A stretch of 64,000 nt of DNA from Rhizobium sp. CB3090 (lineage in GTDB: Bacteria > Pseudomonadota > Alphaproteobacteria > Rhizobiales > Rhizobiaceae). The stretch covers positions 310,001 to 374,000 of the forward strand of contig NZ_CP121662.1 in NCBI RefSeq assembly GCF_029714285.1, written 5' to 3'. Below the pieces are notes generated by a model, which was not told the origin of the DNA, did no database searches, and saw only the letters and a program-made list of their open reading frames with translations. This document shows, in pieces, positions 44,550 through 53,893 of this stretch; position 1 is the first letter of the stretch, and each line of letters opens with the position of its first letter. A program made the position numbers and the translations under genes.

Positions 44550-45091
44550 GGCGCCTGATGCTTGCTTTTTCGCTGCTGGCTTTCGTCGTGCTCGGCGGTC
44601 AGGCCACCCATGCCCAGGACACTCAGGACGATGACAGCGCGCAGGGTGCCCAGCAGACGCCGCTTCCGCAACTCGATCGCGGCGAGACCGTCGAAAAGCT
44701 TGGTTTTCCCGCCGTCCTGGAGAAATTGAAGGGTTGGACGAAGTTCGGCAAGGGTAAGGTCTATACGCTACCGCTCAAGAAGGGCCAGCATGTCCGGATC
44801 ACCTTCAGCTCGAAGAGCAAATACGCCTATATGGCAATCTTCGATCTCTCCTCGAATGAGGACGAATCCTTCTTCGGCACCGACGAGGACGGCATGGTCG
44901 CCGATGTCACTGTCAATGAAGACACGACATGGCTGATCAAGCCCTATTACTCCCGCGTCACCCGCCGCCGCGGCCGCGGTGCGCCCTACGAAATCCTCAT
45001 CGACCCCAATCCGCCGGCCACACAGCAATCGAACCAGCCAACCGATCAGGCGCCGTCCTTGTTTCCGCCGAAGGCAAAGCAGGGGCAGTGA
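44546..45091 (+). CDS. Exported hypothetical protein
   Basis: A 181-residue protein with a signal peptide (MRRLMLAFSLLAFVVLGGQA, cleaved after AQA-like HAQ) and a pre-peptidase/beta-sandwich-like region (LKKGQHVRITFSSKSKYAYM, AIFDLSSNEDESFFG, then TTWLIKPYYSRVT). The tail is Gln/Pro-rich. The ATGA overlap with tag suggests co-translation. Family not recognised. Confidence 0.75.
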   Translation: MRRLMLAFSLLAFVVLGGQATHAQDTQDDDSAQGAQQTPLPQLDRGETVEKLGFPAVLEKLKGWTKFGKGKVYTLPLKKGQHVRITFSSKSKYAYMAIFDLSSNEDESFFGTDEDGMVADVTVNEDTTWLIKPYYSRVTRRRGRGAPYEILIDPNPPATQQSNQPTDQAPSLFPPKAKQGQ

Positions 45092-45098
45092 GGGATAT

Positions 45099-45809
45099 TT
45101 AGGATAGTTCTGCAATCACCCCTCGCAGCTCCCCCAGATGCTCGATCTTCCGAAATCTCGGTGCCTCGGTCGGTTCAGCGACATGTTCGAAAGCCCATGT
45201 GAGCTCGTGCGGCACGAAGACGCCGTAGCTGCCGGCCGCGAGCGCGGGGACAATGTCTGATTTCAGCGAGTTGCCGACCATCATCGCCCGTTCCGGCCCA
45301 TCGCCGACCTTGGAGAAGATGCGGCGATAGGTGGAGGCATTCTTGTCGGAGACGATTTCGATGGCGTCGAAGAGATCGCCGAGGCCGGATTGCGCAAGCT
45401 TGCGCTCCTGGTCGAAAAGATCGCCTTTAGTGATCAGGACCAGCAGGTAGCTGCCCGTCAGAGCTTCCAATGTCTGCCGCACATTGGGAAGCGTTTCAAC
45501 GGGATGGGCGAGCAGATCGCGGCCGATGTCGAGAATTTCCGCAATCACGGTGGTCGGCACTTCGCCCTTGGTGATCTCGATCGCCGTCTCGATCATTGAC
45601 AACGTGAAACCTTTGATGCCGAAGCCGTAATGGTGCAAGTTACGCTTCTCGGCTTCCAGCAGCCCTCGGGAAATGGTCTCGCTCTCGGCATAGTCGGCCA
45701 GCAGTTCGATGAACTGCCGTTCCGTCAGACGATAGAATTGTTCGTTCTGCCAGAGCGTATCGTCGGCATCGAAGCCGATTGTGGTCAATGGACGTTGCGT
45801 CATGGACAT
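45099..45809 (-). CDS. HAD-superfamily hydrolase
   Basis: A 236-residue phosphatase-type HAD. Motif I TIGFDADDTLWQNEQF has the nucleophile Asp and general-acid Asp; motif II LLVLITKGD; motif IV MVGNSLKSDIVPALAAGS. ATG 45809 or 45803 possible. It converges with the exported-protein gene. Likely a sugar-phosphate or nucleotide phosphatase; substrate unknown. Confidence 0.85.
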   Translation of the reverse strand: MSMTQRPLTTIGFDADDTLWQNEQFYRLTERQFIELLADYAESETISRGLLEAEKRNLHHYGFGIKGFTLSMIETAIEITKGEVPTTVIAEILDIGRDLLAHPVETLPNVRQTLEALTGSYLLVLITKGDLFDQERKLAQSGLGDLFDAIEIVSDKNASTYRRIFSKVGDGPERAMMVGNSLKSDIVPALAAGSYGVFVPHELTWAFEHVAEPTEAPRFRKIEHLGELRGVIAELS

Positions 45810-46108
45810 TCGTGCTTTTACGGATTGCATGGATACGAGAGTCTATCGCGCGCCGAAACGGAGGCAAGGGTGAAGCTCCGGTAACTGCATCGTGATCGGT
45901 GCCGGGTATCGCGTTGAAATCGGATTCCGGTGCATTATGTCGGTGTTGTCTCGATCGCCGCGGAGCCAGAGCCGCGCCTCGACGACTGTCTCATGACCTC
46001 GCCACGGCAGCGCCGATAGCGACTGTTATGCCGAGGCCAATCTATAGCGAAAAGATATGCATTCACCGGCCGGAAGCGTCTTCCGACTGATCACAAGGGA
46101 ATTTTCCT
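45810..46108. other. Divergent intergenic region
   Basis: 299 bases between the HAD and aldo/keto reductase genes. A 63-residue open frame (45899-46090) shows no family features. AAGGGA (46096-46101) is the ribosome site of the reductase. No strong palindrome was found. Confidence 0.4.
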
Positions 46109-47158
46109 ATGCATTACAATCAACTCGGCAATACCGGCATGTTCGTCTCGGAACTTTGCCTGGGCACGATGACCTTCGGCGAAGCCAATCCCAACAGCGC
46201 CTGGGGCTCGATAGCAGACGTCGACCAGGCATTGGCCGACAAGATCGTAGAAGGTTCGCTCGCTGCCGGCGTCAACTTCATCGACACCGCCGACGTTTAC
46301 TCTTTCGGCAACTCCGAAACGTTGCTCGGCCAAGCCCTGAAGAACCTCGGCGTGCCACGCAAGGATGTCGTCATCGCCACCAAGGTCTATGGCGTCATGG
46401 GCGACAAGCCGAACGACCGTGGCGCCTCGCGCGGCCATATCATGGATTCGGTTCAAGCCAGCTTGGAGCGGCTGCAAACCGATCACATCGACCTTTATCA
46501 GATCCATGCCACGGACACGGTGACGCCGCTCGACGAGACGTTGCGTGCGCTTGACGATCTCGTCTCTCGCGGACTGGTGCGCTATGCCGGCGTGTCCAAT
46601 TGGCAGGCCTGGCGCATCGCCAAGGCGCTTGGTATTTCCGAACGCCGCGGTTTTGCCCGCTTCGAAACGGTACAGGCTTATTATTCCATCGCCGGCCGCG
46701 ATCTGGAGCGCGAAATCGTGCCGCTGATGGCGGAAGAAAAGCTCGGCCTGATGGTCTGGTCGCCGCTCGCCGGCGGTCTTCTTTCCGGCAAGTACGGCCC
46801 GGGTGCTCCCGGCAATGGCGAGGGACGCCGCGCCAGCTTCGATTTTCCGCCCGTCGACAAGGACCGCGCCTGGGCCTGCGTCGCCGCGATGCGCGAGGTG
46901 GCGGAGAAGCACGGCGCCAGCGTCGCCACGGTGGCACTTGCCTGGATCCTGGCGAAGCCTTTCGTCACCAGCATCATCATCGGCGCCAAGCGTCTCGACC
47001 AACTCGACCAGAACCTGGCCGCCGTCAAGCTGAAGCTCGATGCGGACGATCTCGCCAAACTCGACGAGGTCAGCGCGCTGGCTCCGGAATATCCCGGTTG
47101 GATGCTCACCCGTCAGGGCGCGCTGCGCGTGCCGCAGCCCTTCGAACCGAAGGCTTGA
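46109..47158 (+). CDS. Aldo/keto reductase
   Basis: A 349-residue NADPH-dependent reductase of the AKR fold. The catalytic set includes D59 and Y64 (FIDTADVYSFGNSE), the Lys in IATKVYGVMG and the His in IDLYQIHATD. The C-terminal TSIIIGAKRLDQLDQNLAAV binds NADPH. It resembles YajO/Tas-like AKRs with an extended loop DKPNDRGASRG. Single gene, ending at a hairpin region. Confidence 0.9.
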   Translation: MHYNQLGNTGMFVSELCLGTMTFGEANPNSAWGSIADVDQALADKIVEGSLAAGVNFIDTADVYSFGNSETLLGQALKNLGVPRKDVVIATKVYGVMGDKPNDRGASRGHIMDSVQASLERLQTDHIDLYQIHATDTVTPLDETLRALDDLVSRGLVRYAGVSNWQAWRIAKALGISERRGFARFETVQAYYSIAGRDLEREIVPLMAEEKLGLMVWSPLAGGLLSGKYGPGAPGNGEGRRASFDFPPVDKDRAWACVAAMREVAEKHGASVATVALAWILAKPFVTSIIIGAKRLDQLDQNLAAVKLKLDADDLAKLDEVSALAPEYPGWMLTRQGALRVPQPFEPKA

Positions 47159-47180
47159 GCCTTCGGGCCAGAAATGAAGC

Positions 47181-47280
47181 GCGCCGTCTCGGATGGGCGA
47201 GGCGGCGCCTGCCGTTCATCCATCAGCCCAGTCCGCGGTGGCTTGATCGCGACGAGAGGCGACAGAGGTGCCGCCTCTCG
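47181..47280. terminator. Two hairpins between convergent genes
   Basis: Hairpin 1 is GCGCCGTCTCG (47181-47191) / CGAGGCGGCGC (47198-47208), with one T-G pair. Hairpin 2 is CGAGAGGC (47253-47260) / GCCTCTCG (47273-47280), followed by CTTTG. Probable transcription end for the reductase gene and the converging DUF305 gene; T runs are poor. Confidence 0.45.
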
Positions 47281-47294
47281 CTTTGTCTGGCGAA

Positions 47295-47663
47295 TTATTT
47301 ACCGTGCTTCTTCAGCCAGGCGTTCATCTCCTTGATTTCAGCCTCCTGCGCCTTGATGACACCTTCCGCCAATTTGCGCAGTTCCGGGTCCTTGCCGTAT
47401 TTGAGTTCGATCTTGGCCATGTCGATGGCACCCTGATGATGCGGGATCATACCGCGCACGAAATCCGCATCGGCATCGCCGCTATAGGTGATCGTCATAT
47501 CCTTATGCATCTTAGCCATGGCATCGTTGAACGCCTTGCTGGATGCGCCCTGGTTGCCCATTGGCTTGCTCATATCCATGCCGGACATGTCGTCGGCGAG
47601 GGCGGGGAGGGCAAGAGCGAGAGCAAAAGTGCCGGCGAGAATGATGGATTTTGAAACAGGCAT
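47295..47663 (-). CDS. DUF305 exported protein
   Basis: A 122-residue precursor with signal peptide (ALALALPALA-D). The ferritin-like DUF305 motif is complete: DFVRGMIPHHQGAIDMAK (residues 68-85), and the N-terminus of the mature part is DDMSGMDMSKPM, rich in Met and Asp. DUF305 proteins are often found with copper or silver handling genes. The next gene upstream also encodes a Met/His-rich exported protein, so metal binding is plausible. Confidence 0.9.
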   Translation of the reverse strand: MPVSKSIILAGTFALALALPALADDMSGMDMSKPMGNQGASSKAFNDAMAKMHKDMTITYSGDADADFVRGMIPHHQGAIDMAKIELKYGKDPELRKLAEGVIKAQEAEIKEMNAWLKKHGK

Positions 47664-47744
47664 GAGAATTCCTTTCCGTTTTGAACGGCATCTGAAGTCT
47701 TGTGCGGAAAAGTCCGCTTCGTTGATGAATGGAAATCAGCAATG

Positions 47745-48125
47745 TCAGGCGAAACGGGGAGGCGGCGCGGTTGGAGCTGGACGGGAGTCGTGCAGCCGTT
47801 GGCCATGCGCGGGTGCCGGATAAGAGAATGCCAGAGCCTTGCCATCGTCCAGCATAAGCGATGGCGCCATCGCCAGGCAGGCGGCGCAGGAAAGCACATG
47901 CGCCATACCGCCGGCACAGGGATTGTCCGGTTTCTTGTCGCTGTGCATGGCCATGGAAGCGTTATCCTTCATGCCGGGCATATCAGCCATGGTGGCATGC
48001 ATGCTCACGCTGGATACCGCCGGCATCGCCATCGCGGAATGGCAGATGGGGCAATTCGCCAGCGCCGGCATGGCGCCGTAGAATAGCCAGGCAATGAGCA
48101 TTGTCAGGATCGCGAAGAAGCGCAT
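47745..48125 (-). CDS. Exported Met/His/Cys-rich protein, possible metal binder
   Basis: A 126-residue protein with signal peptide (RFFAILTMLIAWLFYGAMPA). The mature part has CPICHSAMAMP, HATMADMPGMKDNASMAMH and LSCAACLAMAPS: ten or so Met plus several His and Cys, like DUF2946-type copper-linked proteins. ATG 48125 is used rather than an upstream TTG. It is transcribed toward the DUF305 gene, 81 bases away. Confidence 0.7.
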   Translation of the reverse strand: MRFFAILTMLIAWLFYGAMPALANCPICHSAMAMPAVSSVSMHATMADMPGMKDNASMAMHSDKKPDNPCAGGMAHVLSCAACLAMAPSLMLDDGKALAFSYPAPAHGQRLHDSRPAPTAPPPRFA

Positions 48126-48173
48126 GCGCAAAAATCTAAATTTGTGGTCGCAAAAGGCAAGCGGAAATCGCGT

Positions 48174-48722
48174 TCACCGACGGTTGGCAGCATATCGTGG
48201 CGCCAGTTTGACCTCGCTCAGGATTTCGACGGGAGGGAATCTCACGCAATCGGCGACATCGAAAGTCACGGTAAATTTTGCCGGCGTTTCCGCCGCCCAG
48301 GTCAGTGCCGATTCGGCCGATGTCATCGGGATTTTCATCGCGACCGTGCAATGAGGCTGCCAGTGGTCTGGGCGGTAATGCTCATGAGATAGGATGGGAT
48401 CGATTTCCCGATGAATGGCATGGTGGGCGTGCCGCAAGGCGCTGTCGTCGACCGGACGCGCCCAAAGCACCAGCACATCGTTCCTGAAGTGTCGGATGCC
48501 CGAGAACTCCACCGAAATCGCCGGAATGTCATGAAAAGCCTTGCCGGCGGCCTCACAGAGGTACTCGGGCGATATATCCTCGTAAATGGCAAAGGTCAGA
48601 TGCGGAGGGTAGCTCAGCCCTTGCATTGATGGCACGGTTTCGAAGGCGCTGGCTTGCCGCCAGAGATCGAGGACGGGGAGCGCCGTGTTGTTGGTGCATT
48701 TCAGGCTGATCGCGTAGGACAT
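48174..48722 (-). CDS. 2'-5' RNA ligase-like (2H phosphoesterase) protein
   Basis: A 182-residue protein with two HxT motifs, H41-x-T43 (YPPHLTFAIY) and H124-x-T126 (QPHCTVAMKI), the signature of the 2H phosphoesterase superfamily. Members act on cyclic phosphates or 2'-5' linked RNA. Stand-alone, divergent from hisS. Substrate unknown. Confidence 0.82.
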   Translation of the reverse strand: MSYAISLKCTNNTALPVLDLWRQASAFETVPSMQGLSYPPHLTFAIYEDISPEYLCEAAGKAFHDIPAISVEFSGIRHFRNDVLVLWARPVDDSALRHAHHAIHREIDPILSHEHYRPDHWQPHCTVAMKIPMTSAESALTWAAETPAKFTVTFDVADCVRFPPVEILSEVKLAPRYAANRR

Positions 48723-48857
48723 GGCTTCTACGTCCCGGTTATCTGCTTCTGTCGCTTTTGTCGGTTTTGACGGACAGCAACATACAACAATCCTTGCCGC
48801 ATCCCGCGCTATCCGCTAGTTAACCGCCACTGTTCCCGTACCCGGATTATCCTGCAA

Positions 48858-50381
48858 ATGAGCGATAAACAAAAGAAACCGCAAAAGCTCAAAGCCCGCC
48901 TGCCGCGTGGCTTTGTCGATCGTTCGGCGAGCGATATTCGCGCCGTCAACGAAATGACCGCCAAGATCCGGGCCGTGTACGAGCATTATGGTTTCGATCC
49001 CGTCGAAACGCCGCTGTTCGAATATACCGATGCGCTCGGCAAATTCCTGCCCGACAGCGACCGGCCGAACGAGGGCGTGTTTTCGCTGCAGGACGATGAC
49101 GAACAGTGGATGTCGCTGCGCTACGATCTGACGGCGCCGCTTGCCCGTCATGTCGCAGAGAATTTCAACGAGATTCAGCTCCCCTACCGCACCTATCGGG
49201 CGGGCTATGTTTTCCGCAACGAGAAGCCAGGCCCGGGCCGCTTCCGCCAGTTCATGCAGTTCGATGCCGATACGGTCGGTGCGCCGGGCGTACAGGCCGA
49301 TGCTGAAATGTGCATGATGATGGCCGACACGCTGGAGGCGCTCGGCATCAAGCGCGGCGATTATGTGATCCGTGTCAACAACCGCAAGGTTCTGGACGGC
49401 GTGCTGGAGGCGATCGGCCTCGGTGGCGACGACAAGGCCGCCCAGCGGCTGAACGTTCTGCGTGCCATCGACAAGCTCGACAAGTTCGGCCCGCAAGGCG
49501 TGGCGCTGCTGCTTGGGCCGGGTCGCAAGGACGAGTCCGGCGACTTCACCAAGGGCGCGGGGCTGGATGCGGATCAGATCGAAAAAGTGCTCTTCTTCGT
49601 CGGCATCAAGGATTATGCCGAAAGTGCTGTCCGGCTGGCAGAGCTTGTCGCCGGCACGTCCAAGGGCAGCGAAGGCGTCGAGGAACTTAATCTGATCGGT
49701 TCGCTGGTCACCAGTGCCGGCTATCATTCCGATCGCATCAAGATCGATCCTTCCGTCGTGCGCGGCCTCGAATATTATACCGGTCCGGTCTATGAGGCCG
49801 AGCTGCTGTTCGACGTCACCAACGAAAAGGACGAAAAGGTCGTCTTTGGTTCGGTCGGCGGTGGCGGTCGTTATGACGGGCTCGTCTCGCGCTTCATGGG
49901 CCAGCCCGTGCCGGCAACGGGCTTTTCCATCGGCGTGTCGCGCCTGATGACGGCCTTGAAGAATCTCGGCAAGCTCGGGACGGAAGAAGTGATCGAGCCC
50001 GTGCTCGTCACCGTTATGGATGGCGATATCGAGGCCATGGGCCGCTACCAGCGCTTCACGCAGCAACTGCGCGCCGCCGGCATCCGCGCCGAGATGTTCC
50101 AGGGTAATTGGAAGAAGTTCGGCAATCAGCTCAAATACGCCGATCGCCGCGGCTGCCCGATCGCCATCATCCAGGGTGGCGACGAACGCGCTCAGGGCGT
50201 GGTGCAGCTCAAGGACCTGATTGAAGGCAAGCGCCTCTCCGGCGAGATCGAGGATAATGCAAGCTGGCGCGAGGCCCGCGTTGCGCAGGAGACAGTGCCG
50301 GAGGCCGATCTGGTGGCCAAGGTGCAGGAGATTTTGGCGGCGCAGGCGGAAGATAAGAAGAGGGCACTTGGCAATGTCTGA
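48858..50381 (+). CDS. hisS: Histidyl-tRNA synthetase
   Basis: A 507-residue class II synthetase. Motif 1 area [14 protein letters not shown]; motif 2 reads [20 protein letters not shown]; motif 3 GVSRLMTAL; HisA/HisB boxes [14 protein letters not shown] and [13 protein letters not shown]. The motif 2 loop [11 protein letters not shown] differs from the ERPQKGRYRQF of the common bacterial type and matches the alphaproteobacterial branch that charges tRNA-His lacking G-1. First gene of hisS-hisZ-hisG. Confidence 0.95.
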   Translation: MSDKQKKPQKLKARLPRGFVDRSASDIRAVNEMTAKIRAVYEHYGFDPVETPLFEYTDALGKFLPDSDRPNEGVFSLQDDDEQWMSLRYDLTAPLARHVAENFNEIQLPYRTYRAGYVFRNEKPGPGRFRQFMQFDADTVGAPGVQADAEMCMMMADTLEALGIKRGDYVIRVNNRKVLDGVLEAIGLGGDDKAAQRLNVLRAIDKLDKFGPQGVALLLGPGRKDESGDFTKGAGLDADQIEKVLFFVGIKDYAESAVRLAELVAGTSKGSEGVEELNLIGSLVTSAGYHSDRIKIDPSVVRGLEYYTGPVYEAELLFDVTNEKDEKVVFGSVGGGGRYDGLVSRFMGQPVPATGFSIGVSRLMTALKNLGKLGTEEVIEPVLVTVMDGDIEAMGRYQRFTQQLRAAGIRAEMFQGNWKKFGNQLKYADRRGCPIAIIQGGDERAQGVVQLKDLIEGKRLSGEIEDNASWREARVAQETVPEADLVAKVQEILAAQAEDKKRALGNV

Positions 50382-50405
50382 GTGGATCGGGCAACCTCGC
50401 TTTCT

Positions 50406-50578
50406 CCTTCTCCCCTTGGGGAGAAGGTGGCCCGAAGGGTCGGATGAGGGGGGCTCGCGGCTCGGAAGAGCTATCCTTCGCTTACCGTTCGGGATTCTCG
50501 TCACTTCGTTCCTCGGCCCCCTCATCCGCGCCCTGAGTTCGTCGAAGGGCGGGCACCTTCTCCCCAGCGGGGAGAAGG
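50406..50578. repeat. REP/BIME-like repeat pair between hisS and hisZ
   Basis: Two palindromes, CCTTCTCCCC..GGGGAGAAGG at 50406-50427 and at 50556-50578, lie in inverted orientation with matching flanks (GGATGAGGGG at 50441-50450 against CCCCTCATCC at 50518-50527). The arrangement is a bacterial interspersed mosaic element. The related unit lies between glcE and glcF. The ribosome site of hisZ (GGAGAGG) starts at the right edge. Confidence 0.8.
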
Positions 50579-50591
50579 GAGAGGCAATCCC

Positions 50592-51710
50592 ATGCCCCTG
50601 ATCAACCTTCCCGATTTTTCCAACGACCTTCTTGCTGAGTTTGCCGCCCGCCGAACGGAACGGGTCGATACGCCCATCATCCAGCCGGCCGAGCCATTCC
50701 TCGATATGGCGGGCGAAGACCTACGCCGTCGTATCTTCATGACCGAGAACGAGACCGGCGCCAGCCTCTGCCTGCGGCCGGAATTCACCATTCCCGTCTG
50801 TCTGCGCCATATCGAAACCGCGACGGGCACCCCGAAGCGCTATTCCTATCTCGGCGAGATCTTTCGCCAGCGCCGCGAAGGCGGCAATGAATTCTATCAG
50901 GCGGGGATAGAGGACCTTGGCGATCGCGATATCGCCGGCGCCGATGCCCGCCTCATTGGCGATGCCATCGGCATTCTCAAGCGGCTGGTGCCGGGCAAGT
51001 CGCTCTCCGTGACACTCGGCGATCAAGCCGTGTTCGAGGCGGTCGTGCAAGCGCTCGGACTGCCATCCGGCTGGCAGAAGCGGCTGATTCATGCTTTCGG
51101 CAATATGACGCATCTCAAAGCGCTGTTGGCGCGGCTTGCAAGTCCGCAGCCGGTGACAGGCCTTGATCCGCATGTGCTGGATTTTCTGACGCGCGGCGAC
51201 GAGCAGGGGCTGGTCACGCATATCGACAGCACCATGAAGGCGACCGGCTACTCTACCAATGCCAGCCGCTCGCCATTGGAGATTTCCCGTCGTCTCCGCG
51301 AAAAGCTGGTCCTCTCGGAAACCCATCTCGACGATGCGGCTTTCCGTGTTCTGGAGGAGTTCCTGTCGCTCAGCCTGCCGCTCGCCGACGCATCTTCAGC
51401 GCTGGTCGGGTTTGCCGATGCGGCCGGGCTGAAGCTGGGCACTGCGCTTGAGCGTTTCGACGCCCGCGTTACGGCTCTTGCCAATGCCGGGGTCGATGCC
51501 GCCCGAATCGAATATCGCGCCGCCTTCGGCCGCCCGCTGGACTATTACACTGGCCTCGTCTTTGAGGTGATGGTGGAAGGATCGCCGGCGGTGCTCGCCG
51601 GTGGCGGACGCTTCGATCGATTGCTGACGCTGCTCGGCGCGAAGGACCACATCCCAGCCGTCGGCTTCGCGATCTGGCTCGACCGGATCGAAACTGCGAG
51701 GGCCGCCTGA
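50592..51710 (+). CDS. hisZ: ATP phosphoribosyltransferase regulatory subunit HisZ
   Basis: A 372-residue paralogue of HisRS that lost aminoacylation. It keeps the class II fold: [70 protein letters not shown]. It forms a complex with short HisG and gives histidine feedback. The stop shares one base with the hisG ATG. Confidence 0.95.
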   Translation: MPLINLPDFSNDLLAEFAARRTERVDTPIIQPAEPFLDMAGEDLRRRIFMTENETGASLCLRPEFTIPVCLRHIETATGTPKRYSYLGEIFRQRREGGNEFYQAGIEDLGDRDIAGADARLIGDAIGILKRLVPGKSLSVTLGDQAVFEAVVQALGLPSGWQKRLIHAFGNMTHLKALLARLASPQPVTGLDPHVLDFLTRGDEQGLVTHIDSTMKATGYSTNASRSPLEISRRLREKLVLSETHLDDAAFRVLEEFLSLSLPLADASSALVGFADAAGLKLGTALERFDARVTALANAGVDAARIEYRAAFGRPLDYYTGLVFEVMVEGSPAVLAGGGRFDRLLTLLGAKDHIPAVGFAIWLDRIETARAA

Positions 51711-52405
51711 TGACGATCACCATTGCGCTTCCCTCCAAGGGCCGCATGAAGGACGACTGCTCCGATATCTTCGCGCGCGCCGGCATGCCCATCATTGCCG
51801 TCGGCAATGACCGTTCGTATCGCGGCCGTGTCGAAGGCTGGGACGATGTCGAGGTCGCTTTCCTTTCCGCTTCGGAAATCTCGCGCGAGATCGGCAATGG
51901 CAGCGTCGATTTCGGCGTCACCGGCGAAGATCTGGTGCGCGAGGGATTGGCCGATGCTGATCGGCGCGTCGAATTCTGCGCTCGCCTAGGTTTTGGTCAT
52001 GCGGATGTGGTGGTTGCCGTTCCGGATATCTGGCTCGATGTCGATACCATGGCCGATCTTGGCGATGTCGCCGCCGATTTCCGCGCGCGGCGCGGCCGCA
52101 GGCTGACGATCGCCACCAAATATTGGCGGTTGACGCAGCAGTTCTTCTCCAGCCAGCACGGCATTCAGCTCTACCGCATCGTCGAAAGCCTCGGCGCCAC
52201 GGAAGGAGCACCTGCCGCCGGCTCTGCAGATATCATCGTCGACATCACCTCGACCGGCTCGACGCTGAAGGCGAACCATCTGAAGGTGCTTTCCGACGGC
52301 ACCATCCTGCGCTCAGAAGCCTGCCTCGTCCGCGCGCGCAAGGAGAGCCACGAGAGCGATCCTTTGGTTCAGCGCATCATCGATGCCGTGCGCTCTGCGC
52401 TCTGA
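51710..52405 (+). CDS. hisG: ATP phosphoribosyltransferase, short form
   Basis: A 231-residue HisG of the short type, catalysing ATP + PRPP to phosphoribosyl-ATP, the first step of histidine synthesis. [20 protein letters not shown] at the start, [11 protein letters not shown], and [20 protein letters not shown], the PRPP-binding loop. It lacks the C-terminal ACT-like domain and therefore needs HisZ, encoded just upstream. Confidence 0.95.
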   Translation: MTITIALPSKGRMKDDCSDIFARAGMPIIAVGNDRSYRGRVEGWDDVEVAFLSASEISREIGNGSVDFGVTGEDLVREGLADADRRVEFCARLGFGHADVVVAVPDIWLDVDTMADLGDVAADFRARRGRRLTIATKYWRLTQQFFSSQHGIQLYRIVESLGATEGAPAAGSADIIVDITSTGSTLKANHLKVLSDGTILRSEACLVRARKESHESDPLVQRIIDAVRSAL

Positions 52406-52431
52406 TATTTCCTGCACCGTGCAATGATACG

Positions 52432-52459
52432 AAAAAAGCCCGCCGGGAAACCGGCGAGC
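52432..52459 (-). terminator. Terminator of the DoxX gene
   Basis: On the minus strand GCTCGCCGG / CCGGCGGGC form a 9-bp stem with one G-T pair around an AAA/TTT loop, followed by six T (A at 52432-52437). It also lies 26 bases after the hisG stop and may stop that transcript. Confidence 0.8.
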
Positions 52460-52486
52460 TTTGAATGCTTGGGAGGTCTTGGACAA

Positions 52487-52930
52487 TCAGGCGGCTGCGT
52501 AGGCGCCGCGGCGTGCGTCGAGCGAATAGACGCCCGGGCCGTTGGTGGCGAGCATGACGTAGGCGCCGGCGAGCGTGACGTTCTTCAGGAAGTTGACGAA
52601 GTTCAGGCCGTTGATCCAGCCGTTCGCAGCGGCCGGGAAATCGGGAACGTTGACCGGCGGCAGATGGAAGACGACGCCGGTGAAGACGCAGAACAGAGCG
52701 AGCAGCCAGCCGACGATGCGGATTTGGAAGCCGACGAGAACGCAGACGCCGGTGACGAATTCGAAGGCGCCAGCGAGATAGGTGAGAAGCGTAGCCGCCG
52801 GCATGCCGGCGCCGGCGATCATGCCTGCGGTGCCAGCCGGATCGGTCAGCTTGCCGAAGCCGGCGAAGATGAACATGAAGGCGAGCAGGATGCGCGCCAC
52901 GAGGATGATGATGTTATTGGTGTTGGACAT
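52487..52930 (-). CDS. DoxX-family membrane protein
   Basis: A 147-residue protein with four hydrophobic helices. NNIIILVARILLAFMFIFAG and GKLTDPAGTAGMIAGAGMPA are DoxX features. Members link to quinones or thiosulfate and stress; role here unknown. Own terminator; the upstream 231 bases contain a GST control region on the other strand. Confidence 0.88.
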   Translation of the reverse strand: MSNTNNIIILVARILLAFMFIFAGFGKLTDPAGTAGMIAGAGMPAATLLTYLAGAFEFVTGVCVLVGFQIRIVGWLLALFCVFTGVVFHLPPVNVPDFPAAANGWINGLNFVNFLKNVTLAGAYVMLATNGPGVYSLDARRGAYAAA

Positions 52931-53093
52931 GACGGTCTCCAGTAAAGGTGTCGGTGCCGGGTGACGATTTCTGGAATCCTTATTCGCGATTTCGGTGAAA
53001 TTGGAAAGATAAACAAAAGCGCACGATTAGTTCACAATTATTAAACAATCTCTTCGTCGCGGCACTCTTCCCATATGCTCCATATTGGCTATG

Positions 53094-53134
53094 TTGACGC
53101 GAATTTATTCGTCGTTGGCGCGAATTCATTCGTC
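53094..53134. promoter_or_regulatory. Tandem 20-bp operator-like repeats before the GST gene
   Basis: Unit 1 (53094-53113) and unit 2 (53115-53134) have 18 of 20 identical bases, with consensus TTGRCGCGAATTYATTCGTC and a 21-bp step, two helical turns. Each has near-palindromic GACG..CGAAT..ATTCG..GTC. They lie 28 bases before the GST start codon. Regulator unknown. Confidence 0.6.
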
Positions 53135-53161
53135 AAATCATGATCTTGCGAAGGAGGCCCG

Positions 53162-53869
53162 ATGGCCGATCTGTCTTCATTTCCAATCACCAAGCGGTGG
53201 CCTGCCAGCAATCCGGATATCGTCCAGCTCTATTCGCTGCCGACACCGAACGGCGTCAAGGTATCGATTGCGCTCGAAGAACTCGGCCTTGCCTATGAGC
53301 CGCATCTGATTTCCTTCAGCACCAACGATCAGAAATCGCCGGAATTCATGTCGTTGAATCCGAACGGCCGTATTCCGGCAATCATCGATCCCAACGGCCC
53401 TGACGGTAAGCCGATCGGCCTCTTCGAATCCGGTGCCATCCTCGTTTATCTCGCCGAAAAGACCGGCAAGCTGATGCCCAGGGACGCTGCCGGACGTTAT
53501 GAAACGCTGCAGTGGGTGTTCTTCCAGATGGCCGGAATAGGCCCGATGTTCGGACAGTTCGGCCACTTCTTCAAATTCGCCGCCGACAAGGTTGCCAACA
53601 ACCCCTATCCGGTAGAGCGCTACCGCGATGAGTCCAAGCGCCTGTTGAGCGTCCTGGAAGGCCGCCTGAAGGGCCGGCAGTGGATCATGGGCGACGAATA
53701 CACCATCGCCGATATTGCCACGTTCCCGTGGGTCCGGGGCGTCGACGTCTTTTATGGTGGCCGCGAGGTTCTCGAATTCGCTAGTTTCCCCACGGTCATG
53801 GATTGGCTTGAACGCGCCATCGCCCGCCCGGCGAGCCAGCGCGGATTGAATATTCCGAAGCGGGATTGA
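53162..53869 (+). CDS. Glutathione S-transferase family protein (YfcG/YghU-like)
   Basis: A 235-residue Nu-class-like GST. The N-terminal thioredoxin fold begins IVQLYSLPTPNGVKVSIALE, with the TPNG glutathione contact, then NPNGRIPAIIDPNG and LFESGAILVYLAEKTGKLMP. The C-terminal helical domain contains MGDEYTIADIATFPWVRG. YfcG/YghU proteins act as glutathione disulfide-bond reductases. GGAGG (53153-53157) precedes ATG 53162. Confidence 0.9.
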   Translation: MADLSSFPITKRWPASNPDIVQLYSLPTPNGVKVSIALEELGLAYEPHLISFSTNDQKSPEFMSLNPNGRIPAIIDPNGPDGKPIGLFESGAILVYLAEKTGKLMPRDAAGRYETLQWVFFQMAGIGPMFGQFGHFFKFAADKVANNPYPVERYRDESKRLLSVLEGRLKGRQWIMGDEYTIADIATFPWVRGVDVFYGGREVLEFASFPTVMDWLERAIARPASQRGLNIPKRD

Positions 53870-53893
53870 TAGCGAGTGTTCGCGTTCAGGGTA

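Noticed and set aside
45899-46090. 63-residue open frame
   Set aside because: No family features and no ribosome site; left as intergenic.
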